The notes under the pieces were generated by a model. That model was not told where the DNA came from, did not search any database, and saw only the letters and a list, made by a program, of their open reading frames with translations. The position numbers and the translations under genes were made by a program. A stretch of DNA of 64,000 nucleotides from assembly GCF_003286075.1 (NCBI RefSeq), contig NZ_QLUV01000004.1:1-64000 (forward strand). The letters run 5' to 3'. Positions within the stretch are counted from its first letter, which is position 1. Each line of letters starts with the position of its first letter. Shown here one piece after another: positions 26,376 through 36,350 of the stretch. Origin of the DNA: Paracoccus endophyticus. Its GTDB lineage: Bacteria > Pseudomonadota > Alphaproteobacteria > Rhodobacterales > Rhodobacteraceae.

Positions 26376-27521
26376 ATGCAGAAGACCCTGACCACCACCG
26401 CCCTTGGCCTGCTGGCCGTGCTGGGCCTGTCGGGCGCGGCCACAGCCGACATCGTGCTGGGCGCCAGCGTGTCGGCCACCGGCCCGGCCGCGTTCCTGGG
26501 CGATCCCGAGGCCAAGACGCTGGAGATGATGGTCGAGGCCCTGAACGCCAAGGGCGGCATCAACGGCGAGCAGGTCAAGCTGGTCCTGTACGACGACGGC
26601 GGCGACCCCAACAAGGCGCGCACCTTCGCCACGCGGCTGGTCGAGGACGACGAGGCCGTCGCGATCATCGGCGGCTCGACCACGGGCACGTCGATGTCGA
26701 TCCTGGACGTGACCGAGGACGCCGAGGTGCCGTTCATCTCGCTGGCCGGCGCCATCGACATCATCGACCCGGTCAAGCCCTACACCTTCAAGACGCCCCA
26801 CACCGACCGCATGGCCTGCCAGAAGATCTTCGAGGACATGCAGAAGCGCGGCTTTACCAAGATCGGCATGATCTCGGGCACCGACGGATTCGGCGCGTCC
26901 ATGCAGGCCCAGTGCAAGGCCGTCGCGGGCGATCACGGCATCGAGATCGTGGCCGACGAGACCTATGACCCCAAGGACGCCGACATGACGGCGCAACTGA
27001 CCAAGATCAAGAACGCCGAGGGCGTGCAGGCGGTGCTGAACCCCGGCTTCGGCCAGGGCCCCTCGATCGTGACGCGCAACTTCAGGCAGCTGGCCATCGA
27101 CCTGCCGCTGTATCAGTCCCACGGCGTCGCCTCGGACGGGTTCATCGAGCTGGCGGGGGCGGATGCCGCCGAAGGCGTGCGCCTGCCGGGCACGGCGCTG
27201 CTGGTGGCCGATCTTCTGCCCGAGGGCGACCCGCAAAAGCCTGTCGTCACCGCCTACAAGACCGAGTTCGAGGCCAAGACCGGCACGTCGGTCGGCACCT
27301 TCGGCGGCTATGCCCATGACGCGTTCCTGATCCTGACCGACGCCATCACCCGCGCCGGGTCCGCCGAGCCTGCGGCCATCCGCGACGCCATCGAGCAGAC
27401 CAAGGGCCTGGCCGGCACCACCGGCATCTACACCTTCTCGCCCGAGGATCACCTTGGCCTCGACCTCTCGGCATTCCGCATGCTCGAGATCAAGGGCGGG
27501 ACATGGACGCTCGTCGAGTGA
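26376..27521 (+). CDS. ABC transporter substrate-binding protein (LivJ/HAAT type)
   Basis: A 381-residue periplasmic protein with a Sec signal peptide (hydrophobic core LLAVLGLSGAATA, cleavage near residue 24) and a Peripla_BP_6 fold. It starts mature sequence as DIVLGASVSATGPAAFLG and has LYDDGGDPNKARTFATRLV and GGSTTGTSMSILD. There is no lipobox cysteine. The cassette sits between paaN and a fused beta-oxidation gene, so the ligand is probably phenylacetate or a related aromatic acid and not an amino acid; this is inference from position. The start follows GGGGAGGAGAAGACC. Confidence 0.93.
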   Translation: MQKTLTTTALGLLAVLGLSGAATADIVLGASVSATGPAAFLGDPEAKTLEMMVEALNAKGGINGEQVKLVLYDDGGDPNKARTFATRLVEDDEAVAIIGGSTTGTSMSILDVTEDAEVPFISLAGAIDIIDPVKPYTFKTPHTDRMACQKIFEDMQKRGFTKIGMISGTDGFGASMQAQCKAVAGDHGIEIVADETYDPKDADMTAQLTKIKNAEGVQAVLNPGFGQGPSIVTRNFRQLAIDLPLYQSHGVASDGFIELAGADAAEGVRLPGTALLVADLLPEGDPQKPVVTAYKTEFEAKTGTSVGTFGGYAHDAFLILTDAITRAGSAEPAAIRDAIEQTKGLAGTTGIYTFSPEDHLGLDLSAFRMLEIKGGTWTLVE

Positions 27522-27531
27522 CGGACTGAAC

Positions 27532-27565
27532 GCGCGCCTCCGTCCCGCGGGGGGCGGGGGCGCGC
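27532..27565 (+). terminator. Hairpin between the binding-protein gene and livH
   Basis: GCGCGCC (27532-27538) pairs with GGCGCGC (27559-27565) around a further GC-rich inner stem and is followed by ATCCTTTCCCC. Its place right after the binding-protein gene fits a partial terminator or stabiliser that raises binding protein over permease levels. Confidence 0.55.
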
Positions 27566-27597
27566 ATCCTTTCCCCACGTCACACGCCGGAGCGACC

Positions 27598-28470
27598 ATG
27601 TCGGAACTTCTCCAATTCCTTTTCTCGGGGCTGACGGTCGGTGCGGTCTATGCGCTGGTCGCCCTGGGCTTCACGATCATCTACAACGCCTCGGACGTGG
27701 TGAACTTTGCCCAGGGCGAGTTCGTCATGCTGGGGGGCATGATCACCTGGTTCGCCCATGCCCAGGGGCTGCCGCTGCCGCTGGCGGCGCTGATCGCGAT
27801 CGCGGTGACGGCGCTGCTGGGCGTCGCCATGAACAAGCTGATGATCGAGCCGGCCCGCGGCGCGCCCGTCGTGTCGCTGATCATCATCACCATCGGCGCG
27901 TCGATCTTCATCCAGGGCGGCACGCAGCTGATCTTCGGCAAGGAGATCCACAGCTTCCCCGCCTTTTCGGGCGACGAGCCGCTGCGGATCGGAGGCGCGA
28001 CGATCCTGCCGCAAAGCCTGTGGGTGATCGCCGGGGCCCTGGTGGTCTATGTGGCGCTGTGGCTGTTCTTCACCCGCACGCTGCTGGGGCGCGCGGTGCT
28101 GGCCACCGCCAACAACCGCCTTGCGGCGCAGCTGGTGGGCATCAACACCAGCTTCGTGATGACGCTGTCCTTTGCGCTGTCGGCCGCCATCGGCGCGCTG
28201 GGGGGCATGCTGGCCGCGCCGATCACGCTGACGGCCTACAACGTCGGCATCGGCTTTGCGCTCAAGGGGTTTGCCGGGGCGATGCTGGGCGGCATGGGCA
28301 GTCCCAAGGGGGCGCTGACCGGCGGGTTCCTGATCGGGCTGATCGAGGCGCTGACCGCGGGCTATGTGTCGTCGCAGTACAAGGACGCCGCCGCCTTCGT
28401 GGTGATCCTGCTGGTGCTGTTCTTCATGCCGCAGGGCCTGTTCGGCCGCAAATCCACGGATCGGGTGTGA
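27598..28470 (+). CDS. livH: ABC transporter permease, LivH type
   Basis: Inner-membrane permease of 290 residues with about eight hydrophobic segments. It contains the LivH signatures GLTVGAVYALVALGFTIIYN, VVNFAQGEFVMLGGM and, near the C-terminus, GFAGAMLGGMGSPKGALTGG. The ATG at 27598 is chosen because the preceding frame lies partly in the binding-protein gene. livM begins two bases after the stop. The name livH marks the family; the substrate is predicted from context to be phenylacetate-like. Confidence 0.93.
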   Translation: MSELLQFLFSGLTVGAVYALVALGFTIIYNASDVVNFAQGEFVMLGGMITWFAHAQGLPLPLAALIAIAVTALLGVAMNKLMIEPARGAPVVSLIIITIGASIFIQGGTQLIFGKEIHSFPAFSGDEPLRIGGATILPQSLWVIAGALVVYVALWLFFTRTLLGRAVLATANNRLAAQLVGINTSFVMTLSFALSAAIGALGGMLAAPITLTAYNVGIGFALKGFAGAMLGGMGSPKGALTGGFLIGLIEALTAGYVSSQYKDAAAFVVILLVLFFMPQGLFGRKSTDRV

Positions 28471-28472
28471 CC

Positions 28473-29429
28473 ATGCGACTGACGCCCAAAGCCGCAACCC
28501 TGCTGGTGCTGGCCCTTCTGGTGGCCCTCACCCCGTTCTTCTTCCCCTCGGGCTATTACTACCGGGTGGGCGCGCTGCTCTTTGTCAACGGCATCGCAGT
28601 GACCGGGATCGTGATCCTGACCGGCTATGCCGGGCAGATCAGCCTGGGCCACGCGGGCTTTTCCGGGATCGGCGCCTATGCCTGCGCGCTGGCGCCGACG
28701 CACCTGGGCCTGCATCCGGCGCTGGCCATCGTGCTGGGCGCGGCGCTGTCGGCGGTGCTGGCCTATCTGGTGGGCCGGCCGATCCTGCGCCTCAAGGGCT
28801 ATTACCTGGGGGTCGCCACGCTGGGCTTCGGCATCCTGGTGTCGATGGTGCTCAACAACGAACGCGACCTGACCAACGGGCCCGACGGCATCGACGTGCC
28901 CGACCTGGGGCTGCGGGCGCTGCTGGAAACCTGGGGGCTGGACCTGACCAACGGGCAGTTCTGGTATTTCTTCTGCGGCCTGTCCCTGATCCTGGGCGCG
29001 TGGCTGGCGCTGAACCTGTACGACAGCCCCACCGGGCGCGCCCTGCGGGCGCTGCACGGGTCCGAGGTCGCCGCCCGCACCGTCGGCGTCGATGTCGCGC
29101 GGCTCAAGCTGCAGGCCTTCGTGATCTCGGCGGTCTATGCGTCGGTCGCGGGATCGCTGCTGGCCCTGCAGAACAAGTTCATCACGCCGGACGTCGCGGG
29201 CTTCATGCACTCGATCGAGATGGTGACGATGGCGGTGCTGGGCGGCGTGGGCTCGGTGCTGGGCGCAATCCTGGGCGCGGGCATCCTGACGCTGCTGCCG
29301 CAGGTGCTGACCGTGTTCGCCGAATACGAGCAGATGGTGCTGGGTCTGGTGATGGTGCTGGTCATGATCTTCCTGCGCGAGGGGCTGCTGCCCTCGATCT
29401 TCAAGGCGATCCGGGGGAAGGGCGAATGA
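28473..29429 (+). CDS. livM: ABC transporter permease, LivM type
   Basis: The 318-residue partner permease has multiple TM helices. Family motifs are LTGYAGQISLGHAGFSGIGAYA in two parts (positions about 46-67), GRPILRLKGYYLGVATLGFG and the EAA-like loop SVAGSLLALQNKFITPD followed by MAVLGGVGSVLGAILGAG. Its TGA overlaps the ATG of livG (ATGA), so the permease and ATPase are translationally coupled. Confidence 0.93.
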   Translation: MRLTPKAATLLVLALLVALTPFFFPSGYYYRVGALLFVNGIAVTGIVILTGYAGQISLGHAGFSGIGAYACALAPTHLGLHPALAIVLGAALSAVLAYLVGRPILRLKGYYLGVATLGFGILVSMVLNNERDLTNGPDGIDVPDLGLRALLETWGLDLTNGQFWYFFCGLSLILGAWLALNLYDSPTGRALRALHGSEVAARTVGVDVARLKLQAFVISAVYASVAGSLLALQNKFITPDVAGFMHSIEMVTMAVLGGVGSVLGAILGAGILTLLPQVLTVFAEYEQMVLGLVMVLVMIFLREGLLPSIFKAIRGKGE

Positions 29430-30199
29430 GCGATCTTCTGTCCGTCGAGGGGCTGGGCATCGCCTTCGGCGGCATCAAGGCCGTCAACGATGTCAGCTTC
29501 CGCGTCCGCGCGGGCGAGATCGTGTCGGTCATCGGTCCCAACGGGGCGGGCAAGACCACGCTGTTCAACATGATCTCGGGCGTCTATCTGCCCGGATCGG
29601 GCCGCGTTGTCCTGAACGGCGAGGACGTGACCGGCATGGCGCCGCATCTTCTGGCGCGCCGCGGCCTCAGCCGGACGTTCCAGAACCTGCAGATCTTCCA
29701 GTCGATGACGGTGCTGGAAAACGCCGTCACCGGCTATCACCTGCAGGAACGCGGCCCGGTGCTGGCCGACCTGCTGGGCCTGCCGTCGTCGCGCAGGCGC
29801 GCGCGGACCGCCGATGCCGGCGCCCGCAGGCTGCTGGCGCGCGTGGGGCTGGACCGCGCGGCCGAGCGCGAGGCCGGGAACCTGTCCTATGGCTCGCTCA
29901 AGCGGCTGGAGATCGCGCGCGCGCTGGCGCTGAACCCCAAGGTCCTGCTGCTGGACGAACCGGCCGCGGGCTGCAACGCCGTCGAGACCGAGGAGATCGA
30001 CCACCTGATCGCCGAGGTCGCCGCCGCGGGCGTCGCGATCCTGCTGGTCGAGCATGACATGAAGATGGTCATGCGCATTTCCAACCACATCGTCGTGCTG
30101 GACCACGGCGAGAAGATCGCCGAGGGCAATCCCGCCGCAGTCAGTCAGAACCCGGCGGTGATCGCCGCCTATCTGGGGGCCGAAAATGCTGACGGTTGA
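29426..30199 (+). CDS. livG: ABC transporter ATP-binding protein, LivG type
   Basis: A 257-residue ATPase with Walker A GPNGAGKTTLFN (about residue 37), the LivG-specific GLSRTFQNLQIFQSMTVLEN, signature NLSYGSLKRLEIARAL (serine-tyrosine variant of LSGGQ typical for LivG) and Walker B VLLLDEPAAG. The H-loop lies in LLVEHDMKMVM. It begins inside the livM stop, and livF starts before it ends, so livMGF are overlapping genes. Confidence 0.95.
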   Translation: MSDLLSVEGLGIAFGGIKAVNDVSFRVRAGEIVSVIGPNGAGKTTLFNMISGVYLPGSGRVVLNGEDVTGMAPHLLARRGLSRTFQNLQIFQSMTVLENAVTGYHLQERGPVLADLLGLPSSRRRARTADAGARRLLARVGLDRAAEREAGNLSYGSLKRLEIARALALNPKVLLLDEPAAGCNAVETEEIDHLIAEVAAAGVAILLVEHDMKMVMRISNHIVVLDHGEKIAEGNPAAVSQNPAVIAAYLGAENADG

Positions 30200-30887
30200 G
30201 GGGCTGCGCTCGCGCTATGGGCGCATCGAGGTGCTGCACGGCATCGACCTGCAGGTCCAGTCCGGCGAGATCGTCACCGTGGTGGGGGCGAACGGCGCGG
30301 GCAAGACCACGCTGTTGCGGTGCCTCTCGGGCGTGCAGCCGGTCACCGGGGGCACGATCACCTTCCGGGGCGAGCCGCTGGTGTCGGTGCCGGCCTACAA
30401 GCGGCTGCGGCTGGGCCTTGCCCAGTCGCCCGAGGGGCGGCAGATCTTCACCAGCCTGACGGTCGAGGAGAACCTGCGCCTCGGCGCGTTCCTGTTCAGC
30501 GACGAGCGGGTGGACCGGGACATGGAGGATGCCTTCCAGATGTTCCCCATCCTCAAGCAAAAGCGCAACCTGGCGGCCGGCGGCCTGTCGGGCGGGCAGC
30601 AGCAGATGCTGGCCATGGCGCGCGCGCTGATGGGACGGCCGACCTGCCTGCTGCTGGACGAGCCGTCGATGGGGCTGGCCCCGATCATCGTCAGCCAGAT
30701 CTTCGACGTGGTGAAGAACCTCAAGGCGCTGAGCGTGACCGTGCTGCTGGTCGAGCAGAACGCCTTCGGCGCGCTGAAGATCGCCGACCGCGGCTATGTC
30801 ATGGAAACCGGCCGCATCATCATGGCGGGGGCCGCGGACGAGCTGATCGCCGACCCGCGCATCCGCGAAGCCTATCTGGGGATCTGA
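30186..30887 (+). CDS. livF: ABC transporter ATP-binding protein, LivF type
   Basis: A 233-residue ATPase with Walker A GANGAGKTTLLR, AQSPEGRQIFTSLTVEENL (LivF hallmark EGR-x-IF), signature LSGGQQQMLAMARAL and Walker B LLLDEPSMGLAP. It overlaps the end of livG by 14 bp and is followed after 2 bp by the fused hydratase/dehydrogenase gene. The five-gene cassette is therefore complete: binding protein, two permeases, two ATPases. Confidence 0.95.
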   Translation: MLTVEGLRSRYGRIEVLHGIDLQVQSGEIVTVVGANGAGKTTLLRCLSGVQPVTGGTITFRGEPLVSVPAYKRLRLGLAQSPEGRQIFTSLTVEENLRLGAFLFSDERVDRDMEDAFQMFPILKQKRNLAAGGLSGGQQQMLAMARALMGRPTCLLLDEPSMGLAPIIVSQIFDVVKNLKALSVTVLLVEQNAFGALKIADRGYVMETGRIIMAGAADELIADPRIREAYLGI

Positions 30888-30889
30888 TC

Positions 30890-32884
30890 ATGACCGGCAC
30901 CACGGCCGATACCGCGCCCGCGGCTGCGCGCCCCGTCGTCGCCATCGACCGCCACGGCGACATCGCGGTCGTCACGGTGGACAACCCGCCCGTGAACGCG
31001 CTGGGCCAGGCGCTGCGGCAGGGGCTGTGGGACGCGGTGGGAACCCTCGACGCCGACCCGCGGGTGCGCGCCGTGGTTCTGGTCTGCGCCGGGCGCACCT
31101 TCATCGCCGGGGCCGACGTGACCGAGTTCGGCAAGCCCCCGGTTCCGCCGCATCTGCCCGACGTGGTCGCCCGGATCGAAGGCGCGGCCAAGCCCTGGAT
31201 CGCGGCCATCCACGGCTCGGCCCTGGGCGGCGGGCTGGAGGTCGCGATGGGCTGCCGGTTCCGGGTGGCGGCCCCTGACGCCGCGCTGGGCCTGCCCGAA
31301 GTGACGCTGGGCATCGTTCCGGGCGCCGGCGGCACGGTGCGGACCCCGCGCCTGACCGGCGTCGAGGCTGCGGTCGATCTGGTCACCACGGGCAAGCCCG
31401 TGCGGGCCCCCAGGGCCGCCGCGATGGGCCTGATCGACGCGGTGGTCGAGGGCGATCTGGTCGAGGCCGCGATCGCCTTTGCGCGCGAGGCCCTGACCCG
31501 GCCGCTGCCGCCCCCGGTCTGCCAGCGCCCCGTCGCCGCCCCCGACGCGTCCTTCTGGACCGAGCAGGAGCGGCGCATCGCCAAGGCCGCCAAGGGCGCC
31601 GTCGCCCCGCTGCGGGCGCTGGCCTGCCTGCGCCGCGCTGCCGAGGCGTCGTTCGACGCGGCGCTGGCGTTCGAGCGCGAGACGTTCCTGGACCTGCGCG
31701 GGTCGGACCAGGCGGCCGCCCTGCGCGCGGTGTTCTTCGCCGAACGCGCGGCCCCGCGCCCGGCGCATCTGCGCGACGTGGCGCCGCTGCCTTTGCGCCG
31801 GGTGGGCGTCGTGGGCGGCGGCACCATGGGCGCGGGCATCGCCGCCGCGTTGCGCGATGCGGGCCTGCCGGTCGTCCTGATCGAGCGTGACGATGCGGCC
31901 GTGGCGCGCGGCCTCGCCAACCTGACCGCCCTCTTTGACGGCAGCGTCAGGCGCGGCCGGCTGACCCCGGCCCAGGCCGAGGCCCGCCTGGCCGGCGTGA
32001 CCGCCACGACCGACTACGCCGCGCTGGCCGACGCCGACCTGGTGATCGAGGCGGTGTTCGAGGAGATCGGCGTCAAGCGCGCCGTCTTTGCCGACCTGGG
32101 CCGGGTCTGCCGGGCCGATGCGGTGCTGGCGACCAACACCTCGTACCTGGACCCGCGGCTTGTGGCCGAGGGGCTGCCGCATCCCGGCCGCTTCATCGGG
32201 CTGCATTTCTTCAGCCCGGCCAACGTGATGACGCTGCTGGAGATCGTGCCCACCCCGGACACCGCGCCCGAGACGCTGGCCACCGGCTTTGCGCTGGCCC
32301 GCGCGCTGAACAAGATCCCCGTGCAGGCGGGCATCTGCGAGGGCTTCATCGGCAACCGGATCCTGAAGCGGTATCGCGCCGCGGCCGAGGCGCTGGTCCG
32401 CCGTGGCGTCCCCATCGCCGAGATCGACGCCGCCATGCGCGGCCATGGCATGGCGATGGGTCCGTTCGAGGCGCAGGACCTGGGCGGGCTGGACATCGCG
32501 TTCCTGCAGCGCGAGGGCGCGCGCCAAGCGGGGCAGGACGTGCCCGAGACGCTGGGCGACATCCTGGTGCGCGCGGGCCGCAAGGGGCAGAAGACCGGCG
32601 GCGGCTGGTACGACTATCAACCGGGCGACCGCCGGCCCCAGCCGTCACAGGCCGTGACGGACCTGCTGGCAGGTCAGATCGCGCCCGGCGCGGCGATGGA
32701 CCGCGCCGCGATCGCCGATCATCTCGTCGCCGAAATGGCCGCCGAGGGCGAGGCGATCCTGTCCGAGGGCATTGCGCGCGCACCCTCGGACATCGACCTG
32801 GTCGAGATCCACGGCTACGGCTTTCCGCGCTGGCGGGGCGGGCCGATGTTTGCCGCCGCCCGGCGCGCGGCCGTCGCGGGCTGA
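30890..32884 (+). CDS. Fused enoyl-CoA hydratase/3-hydroxyacyl-CoA dehydrogenase
   Basis: The 664-residue fusion has an N-terminal crotonase domain (VVTVDNPPVNALGQALRQ, GRTFIAGADVTEF, HGSALGGGLEVAMGCRFRVA, LPEVTLGIVPGAGGTVRTP). The dehydrogenase half starts near residue 300 with the NAD fold VGVVGGGTMGAGIAAALRDA and continues with LATNTSYLDPRLVAEG and the FIGLHFFSPANVM catalytic region. It belongs to the FadB/FadJ-like group. No separate paaF or paaH exists in the cluster, so this protein most likely performs both: hydration of 2,3-dehydroadipyl-CoA and oxidation of 3-hydroxyadipyl-CoA. It starts 2 bp after livF. Confidence 0.9.
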   Translation: MTGTTADTAPAAARPVVAIDRHGDIAVVTVDNPPVNALGQALRQGLWDAVGTLDADPRVRAVVLVCAGRTFIAGADVTEFGKPPVPPHLPDVVARIEGAAKPWIAAIHGSALGGGLEVAMGCRFRVAAPDAALGLPEVTLGIVPGAGGTVRTPRLTGVEAAVDLVTTGKPVRAPRAAAMGLIDAVVEGDLVEAAIAFAREALTRPLPPPVCQRPVAAPDASFWTEQERRIAKAAKGAVAPLRALACLRRAAEASFDAALAFERETFLDLRGSDQAAALRAVFFAERAAPRPAHLRDVAPLPLRRVGVVGGGTMGAGIAAALRDAGLPVVLIERDDAAVARGLANLTALFDGSVRRGRLTPAQAEARLAGVTATTDYAALADADLVIEAVFEEIGVKRAVFADLGRVCRADAVLATNTSYLDPRLVAEGLPHPGRFIGLHFFSPANVMTLLEIVPTPDTAPETLATGFALARALNKIPVQAGICEGFIGNRILKRYRAAAEALVRRGVPIAEIDAAMRGHGMAMGPFEAQDLGGLDIAFLQREGARQAGQDVPETLGDILVRAGRKGQKTGGGWYDYQPGDRRPQPSQAVTDLLAGQIAPGAAMDRAAIADHLVAEMAAEGEAILSEGIARAPSDIDLVEIHGYGFPRWRGGPMFAAARRAAVAG

Positions 32885-32895
32885 CCGCCGGACCA

Positions 32896-32915
32896 CGCCC
32901 CCGCGCGCGGGGGCG
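32896..32915. terminator. Bidirectional terminator closing the paa region
   Basis: A perfect 20-bp palindrome (arms CGCCCCCGCG and CGCGGGGGCG) lies in the 49-bp gap between two convergent genes. There is no clear T run, so its strength is uncertain. Confidence 0.55.
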
Positions 32916-32933
32916 AACGGGCGCGGCAGGCCG

Positions 32934-33989
32934 TCAGGCGGTTGCGGCGGATTCGTCCTCCTCGGCCTCGACGATCAGGAACAGCTCGCCCGCAGCCTCC
33001 ATCCGGCGGATCGCGGCCACGACGTCGTTCATGGCGTCCTCGGCGTCCTTGGCGGACAGCTTGCCCAGTCCCGCCATCTCCTCTCGCAGGCTTTCGGCCA
33101 GGCGTGAGCTGAGCCCCGCCAGCAGGAAGTCCACCGTCGCGGCGTTGTCCCCGCGTGAGCCCGCCATCGCGCGCGCGACCGTCACGCCGTCCACCTCGCG
33201 CAGGATGCGGGGGATGTCGCGCGGGTCGATGCGGCGGGGGATGTTGGCCCAGGTGAAGATCGCCTTGCGGACAAGACCGGCGAACGCCGCGTCGTCCTGG
33301 TCGAGCCCGGCCAGCACCGTGTCGCGGGTCGCGGCCGGGGCAAAGTTCAGGATCGCGCCCACCTTTTCGACCGGCTGCGCGTCGATGGCCGGCTGCGGCA
33401 GGGCATCCAGCGCGCGCATCAGCGCCAGCCCGATGCGGCGCAGGGCCGGGGCCTCGATCCCGCCCGTCTGCGACATGGCGAACGCGATCCGCCGCGCCAG
33501 ATCAGGGTCGAGCAGCGCGAACACCTCGGACGCGCGCGCGACCGGAAGGCGCGAGAACATCACCGCCGCGATCTCGACCGCCTCGGACCGGGCCAGCCCG
33601 GCCAGTTGCGGCGGCGGCAGCGCGGCGATGCGGTCCCAGGGGTCGCCCGAGCCGTTCAGCGCCGCCATCCGGCGCAGGCGGTTGGTCGTGTCGGGCGACA
33701 GATGCGCGCCCAGGAAATCCAGCGTCCCGTCGATGGACCGCGGGAACGTGACGCCCACGCGCTCCAGATGGTCGCAGAACTCGGTCAGCACCGCGTCGCA
33801 GGTCGCCCGATCAACGACCTGCATCAGCGCCATTTCCTGCGCGAGCAGGGCCTGCATCTCTGCGGGCAGGGACGACAGGTCCAGCTCGGCCCCTTCGGTC
33901 AACAGCAACCGCACCACCACTGCCGCCTTTTGCCGAGGGGTCAGCCCCGGACCCGCCATGAACATGACCGCCCCCGAATCGACCGCCAT
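32934..33989 (-). CDS. fliG: Divergent FliG-family motor switch protein
   Basis: The C-terminal third matches the FliG torque domain: IPRILREVDGVTVARAMAGS, LLAGLSSRLAESLREEMAGL and NDVVAAIRRMEAAGELFLI. The N-terminal LTPRQKAAVVVRLLLTEGAE fits the FliF-binding part. Differences are clear. The middle-domain EHPQ motif is replaced (ARSEAVEIAAVMFSRL). Of the torque-domain charges, the Arg in LSSRL is kept, the Asp pair is Glu-Glu (REEM) and the Lys equivalent to E. coli K264 appears lost. The 351-residue gene stands alone beside purB with no other flagellar gene in the window. Confidence 0.8.
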   Translation of the reverse strand: MAVDSGAVMFMAGPGLTPRQKAAVVVRLLLTEGAELDLSSLPAEMQALLAQEMALMQVVDRATCDAVLTEFCDHLERVGVTFPRSIDGTLDFLGAHLSPDTTNRLRRMAALNGSGDPWDRIAALPPPQLAGLARSEAVEIAAVMFSRLPVARASEVFALLDPDLARRIAFAMSQTGGIEAPALRRIGLALMRALDALPQPAIDAQPVEKVGAILNFAPAATRDTVLAGLDQDDAAFAGLVRKAIFTWANIPRRIDPRDIPRILREVDGVTVARAMAGSRGDNAATVDFLLAGLSSRLAESLREEMAGLGKLSAKDAEDAMNDVVAAIRRMEAAGELFLIVEAEEDESAATA

Positions 33990-34046
33990 ACGGTCGCCTT
34001 GGGGTGCAGTATCGCGCCGGCCCCCTAACGAACCGTGAACACCGGA

Positions 34047-35354
<1,308 letters not shown>

Positions 35355-35483
35355 GGGGGCCTCGGGCTGCGCGGGGGTTGCCGGGGTCTTAATCCGCCGC
35401 CGCACCGCGGCGCAACCGCTGCCGGGCGGATCGGCGCGCGGCGGGGGCTTGCCCGGACGCGCGTTCCGGGGGTGAATGCCGCC

Positions 35484-36275
35484 ATGAGCGACATCCTGCA
35501 AACCCGCCTGGCCTTTGCGCCCTGGACCGACCCCCGCACCCGGCGTCTGCCCGGAACCATCCCCCTGACCGAGGACGACTGGCTGGTCGTCGACGACGCC
35601 TATCCCGCGCAGATGGCCGAGCGCGAGCGGCTGATCGACGCCAACCCGCAGGCGGTCCATGCGCTGGACCCGCGCGCCCGCCCGGCGGCGGACGAGCTTT
35701 ACCGATGGGTCCTGCGCCTGCTGCCCCGGCACGGTCATGCTGTCGAGAAGGGGGGCCGCGTCCGCCGGCCCGACGGGGTCACGGTGGCGCTGGACCCGGC
35801 CCGGCCCCTGTTGACGCTCGGCCGCCTGTGCGCCGAGGATTTCTGCCTGATGCTGCCCGACAGCACAGCAGAGCACGTCCTGGGCGCGGCGATCCTGTGC
35901 TTTCCCGCCGGCTGGACCCTGGCCGAAAAGATCGGCCGCCCCCTGTCCGGCGTTCACCGGCCGGTCGCGATCTATACCGAGGATGTCGGCCGGCGCGTCC
36001 AGCGCCTGCTGGACGGGCTGCGGCCCGGCGTGGGCCTGATGCGCGGCACGGCGCATCATTCCAACGCGCCGCTGCACAACCCCCGGACCGAGGCGCAGGG
36101 GCGTGTCCCGGACGCCCCGCTGCCGTTCATCCGGGTCGAGCGGCAGTGCCTGTTCCGCCTGCCCGAAAGCGGCGCGGTCGTGTTCTCGATCCACACCGCC
36201 GTGGTCCGCCCCGAAAGCCTGACGCCCGATCAGGCGGCGGCGCTGGACGCATTCCCGATCCGCCGCGCGGCCTGA
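35484..36275 (+). CDS. Heme-dependent oxidative N-demethylase family protein (DUF3445)
   Basis: The 263-residue protein matches the DUF3445 family. It has LTEDDWLVVDDAYPAQMAER near the N-terminus, then a region with LVQEDFCLM-like sequence (LCAEDFCLMLPD), a CFPAGWTLAEKIGRPLSGVH motif and RVERQCLFRLPESGAVVFSI. Members related to dimethylamine monooxygenase bind heme and demethylate secondary amines; the actual substrate here is unknown. There is no signal peptide, suggesting a cytosolic enzyme. It is a single gene, divergent from purB and followed by a strong bidirectional terminator. Confidence 0.85.
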   Translation: MSDILQTRLAFAPWTDPRTRRLPGTIPLTEDDWLVVDDAYPAQMAERERLIDANPQAVHALDPRARPAADELYRWVLRLLPRHGHAVEKGGRVRRPDGVTVALDPARPLLTLGRLCAEDFCLMLPDSTAEHVLGAAILCFPAGWTLAEKIGRPLSGVHRPVAIYTEDVGRRVQRLLDGLRPGVGLMRGTAHHSNAPLHNPRTEAQGRVPDAPLPFIRVERQCLFRLPESGAVVFSIHTAVVRPESLTPDQAAALDAFPIRRAA

Positions 36276-36303
36276 TCGCGCCCGGGCGGCCCGGCACGCG
36301 AAA

Positions 36304-36327
36304 GGGGCGCCCCGCGCGGGACGCCCC
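36304..36327. terminator. Terminator between the DUF3445 gene and glnA
   Basis: GGGGCG pairs with CGCCCC around an inner CCCG/CGGG stem with one mismatch; CCTT follows on the plus strand and an A/T-rich CTTTC on the minus strand. It serves two convergent genes. Confidence 0.7.
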
Positions 36328-36350
36328 CCTTGATCGTCGGCGCGGCTGCG

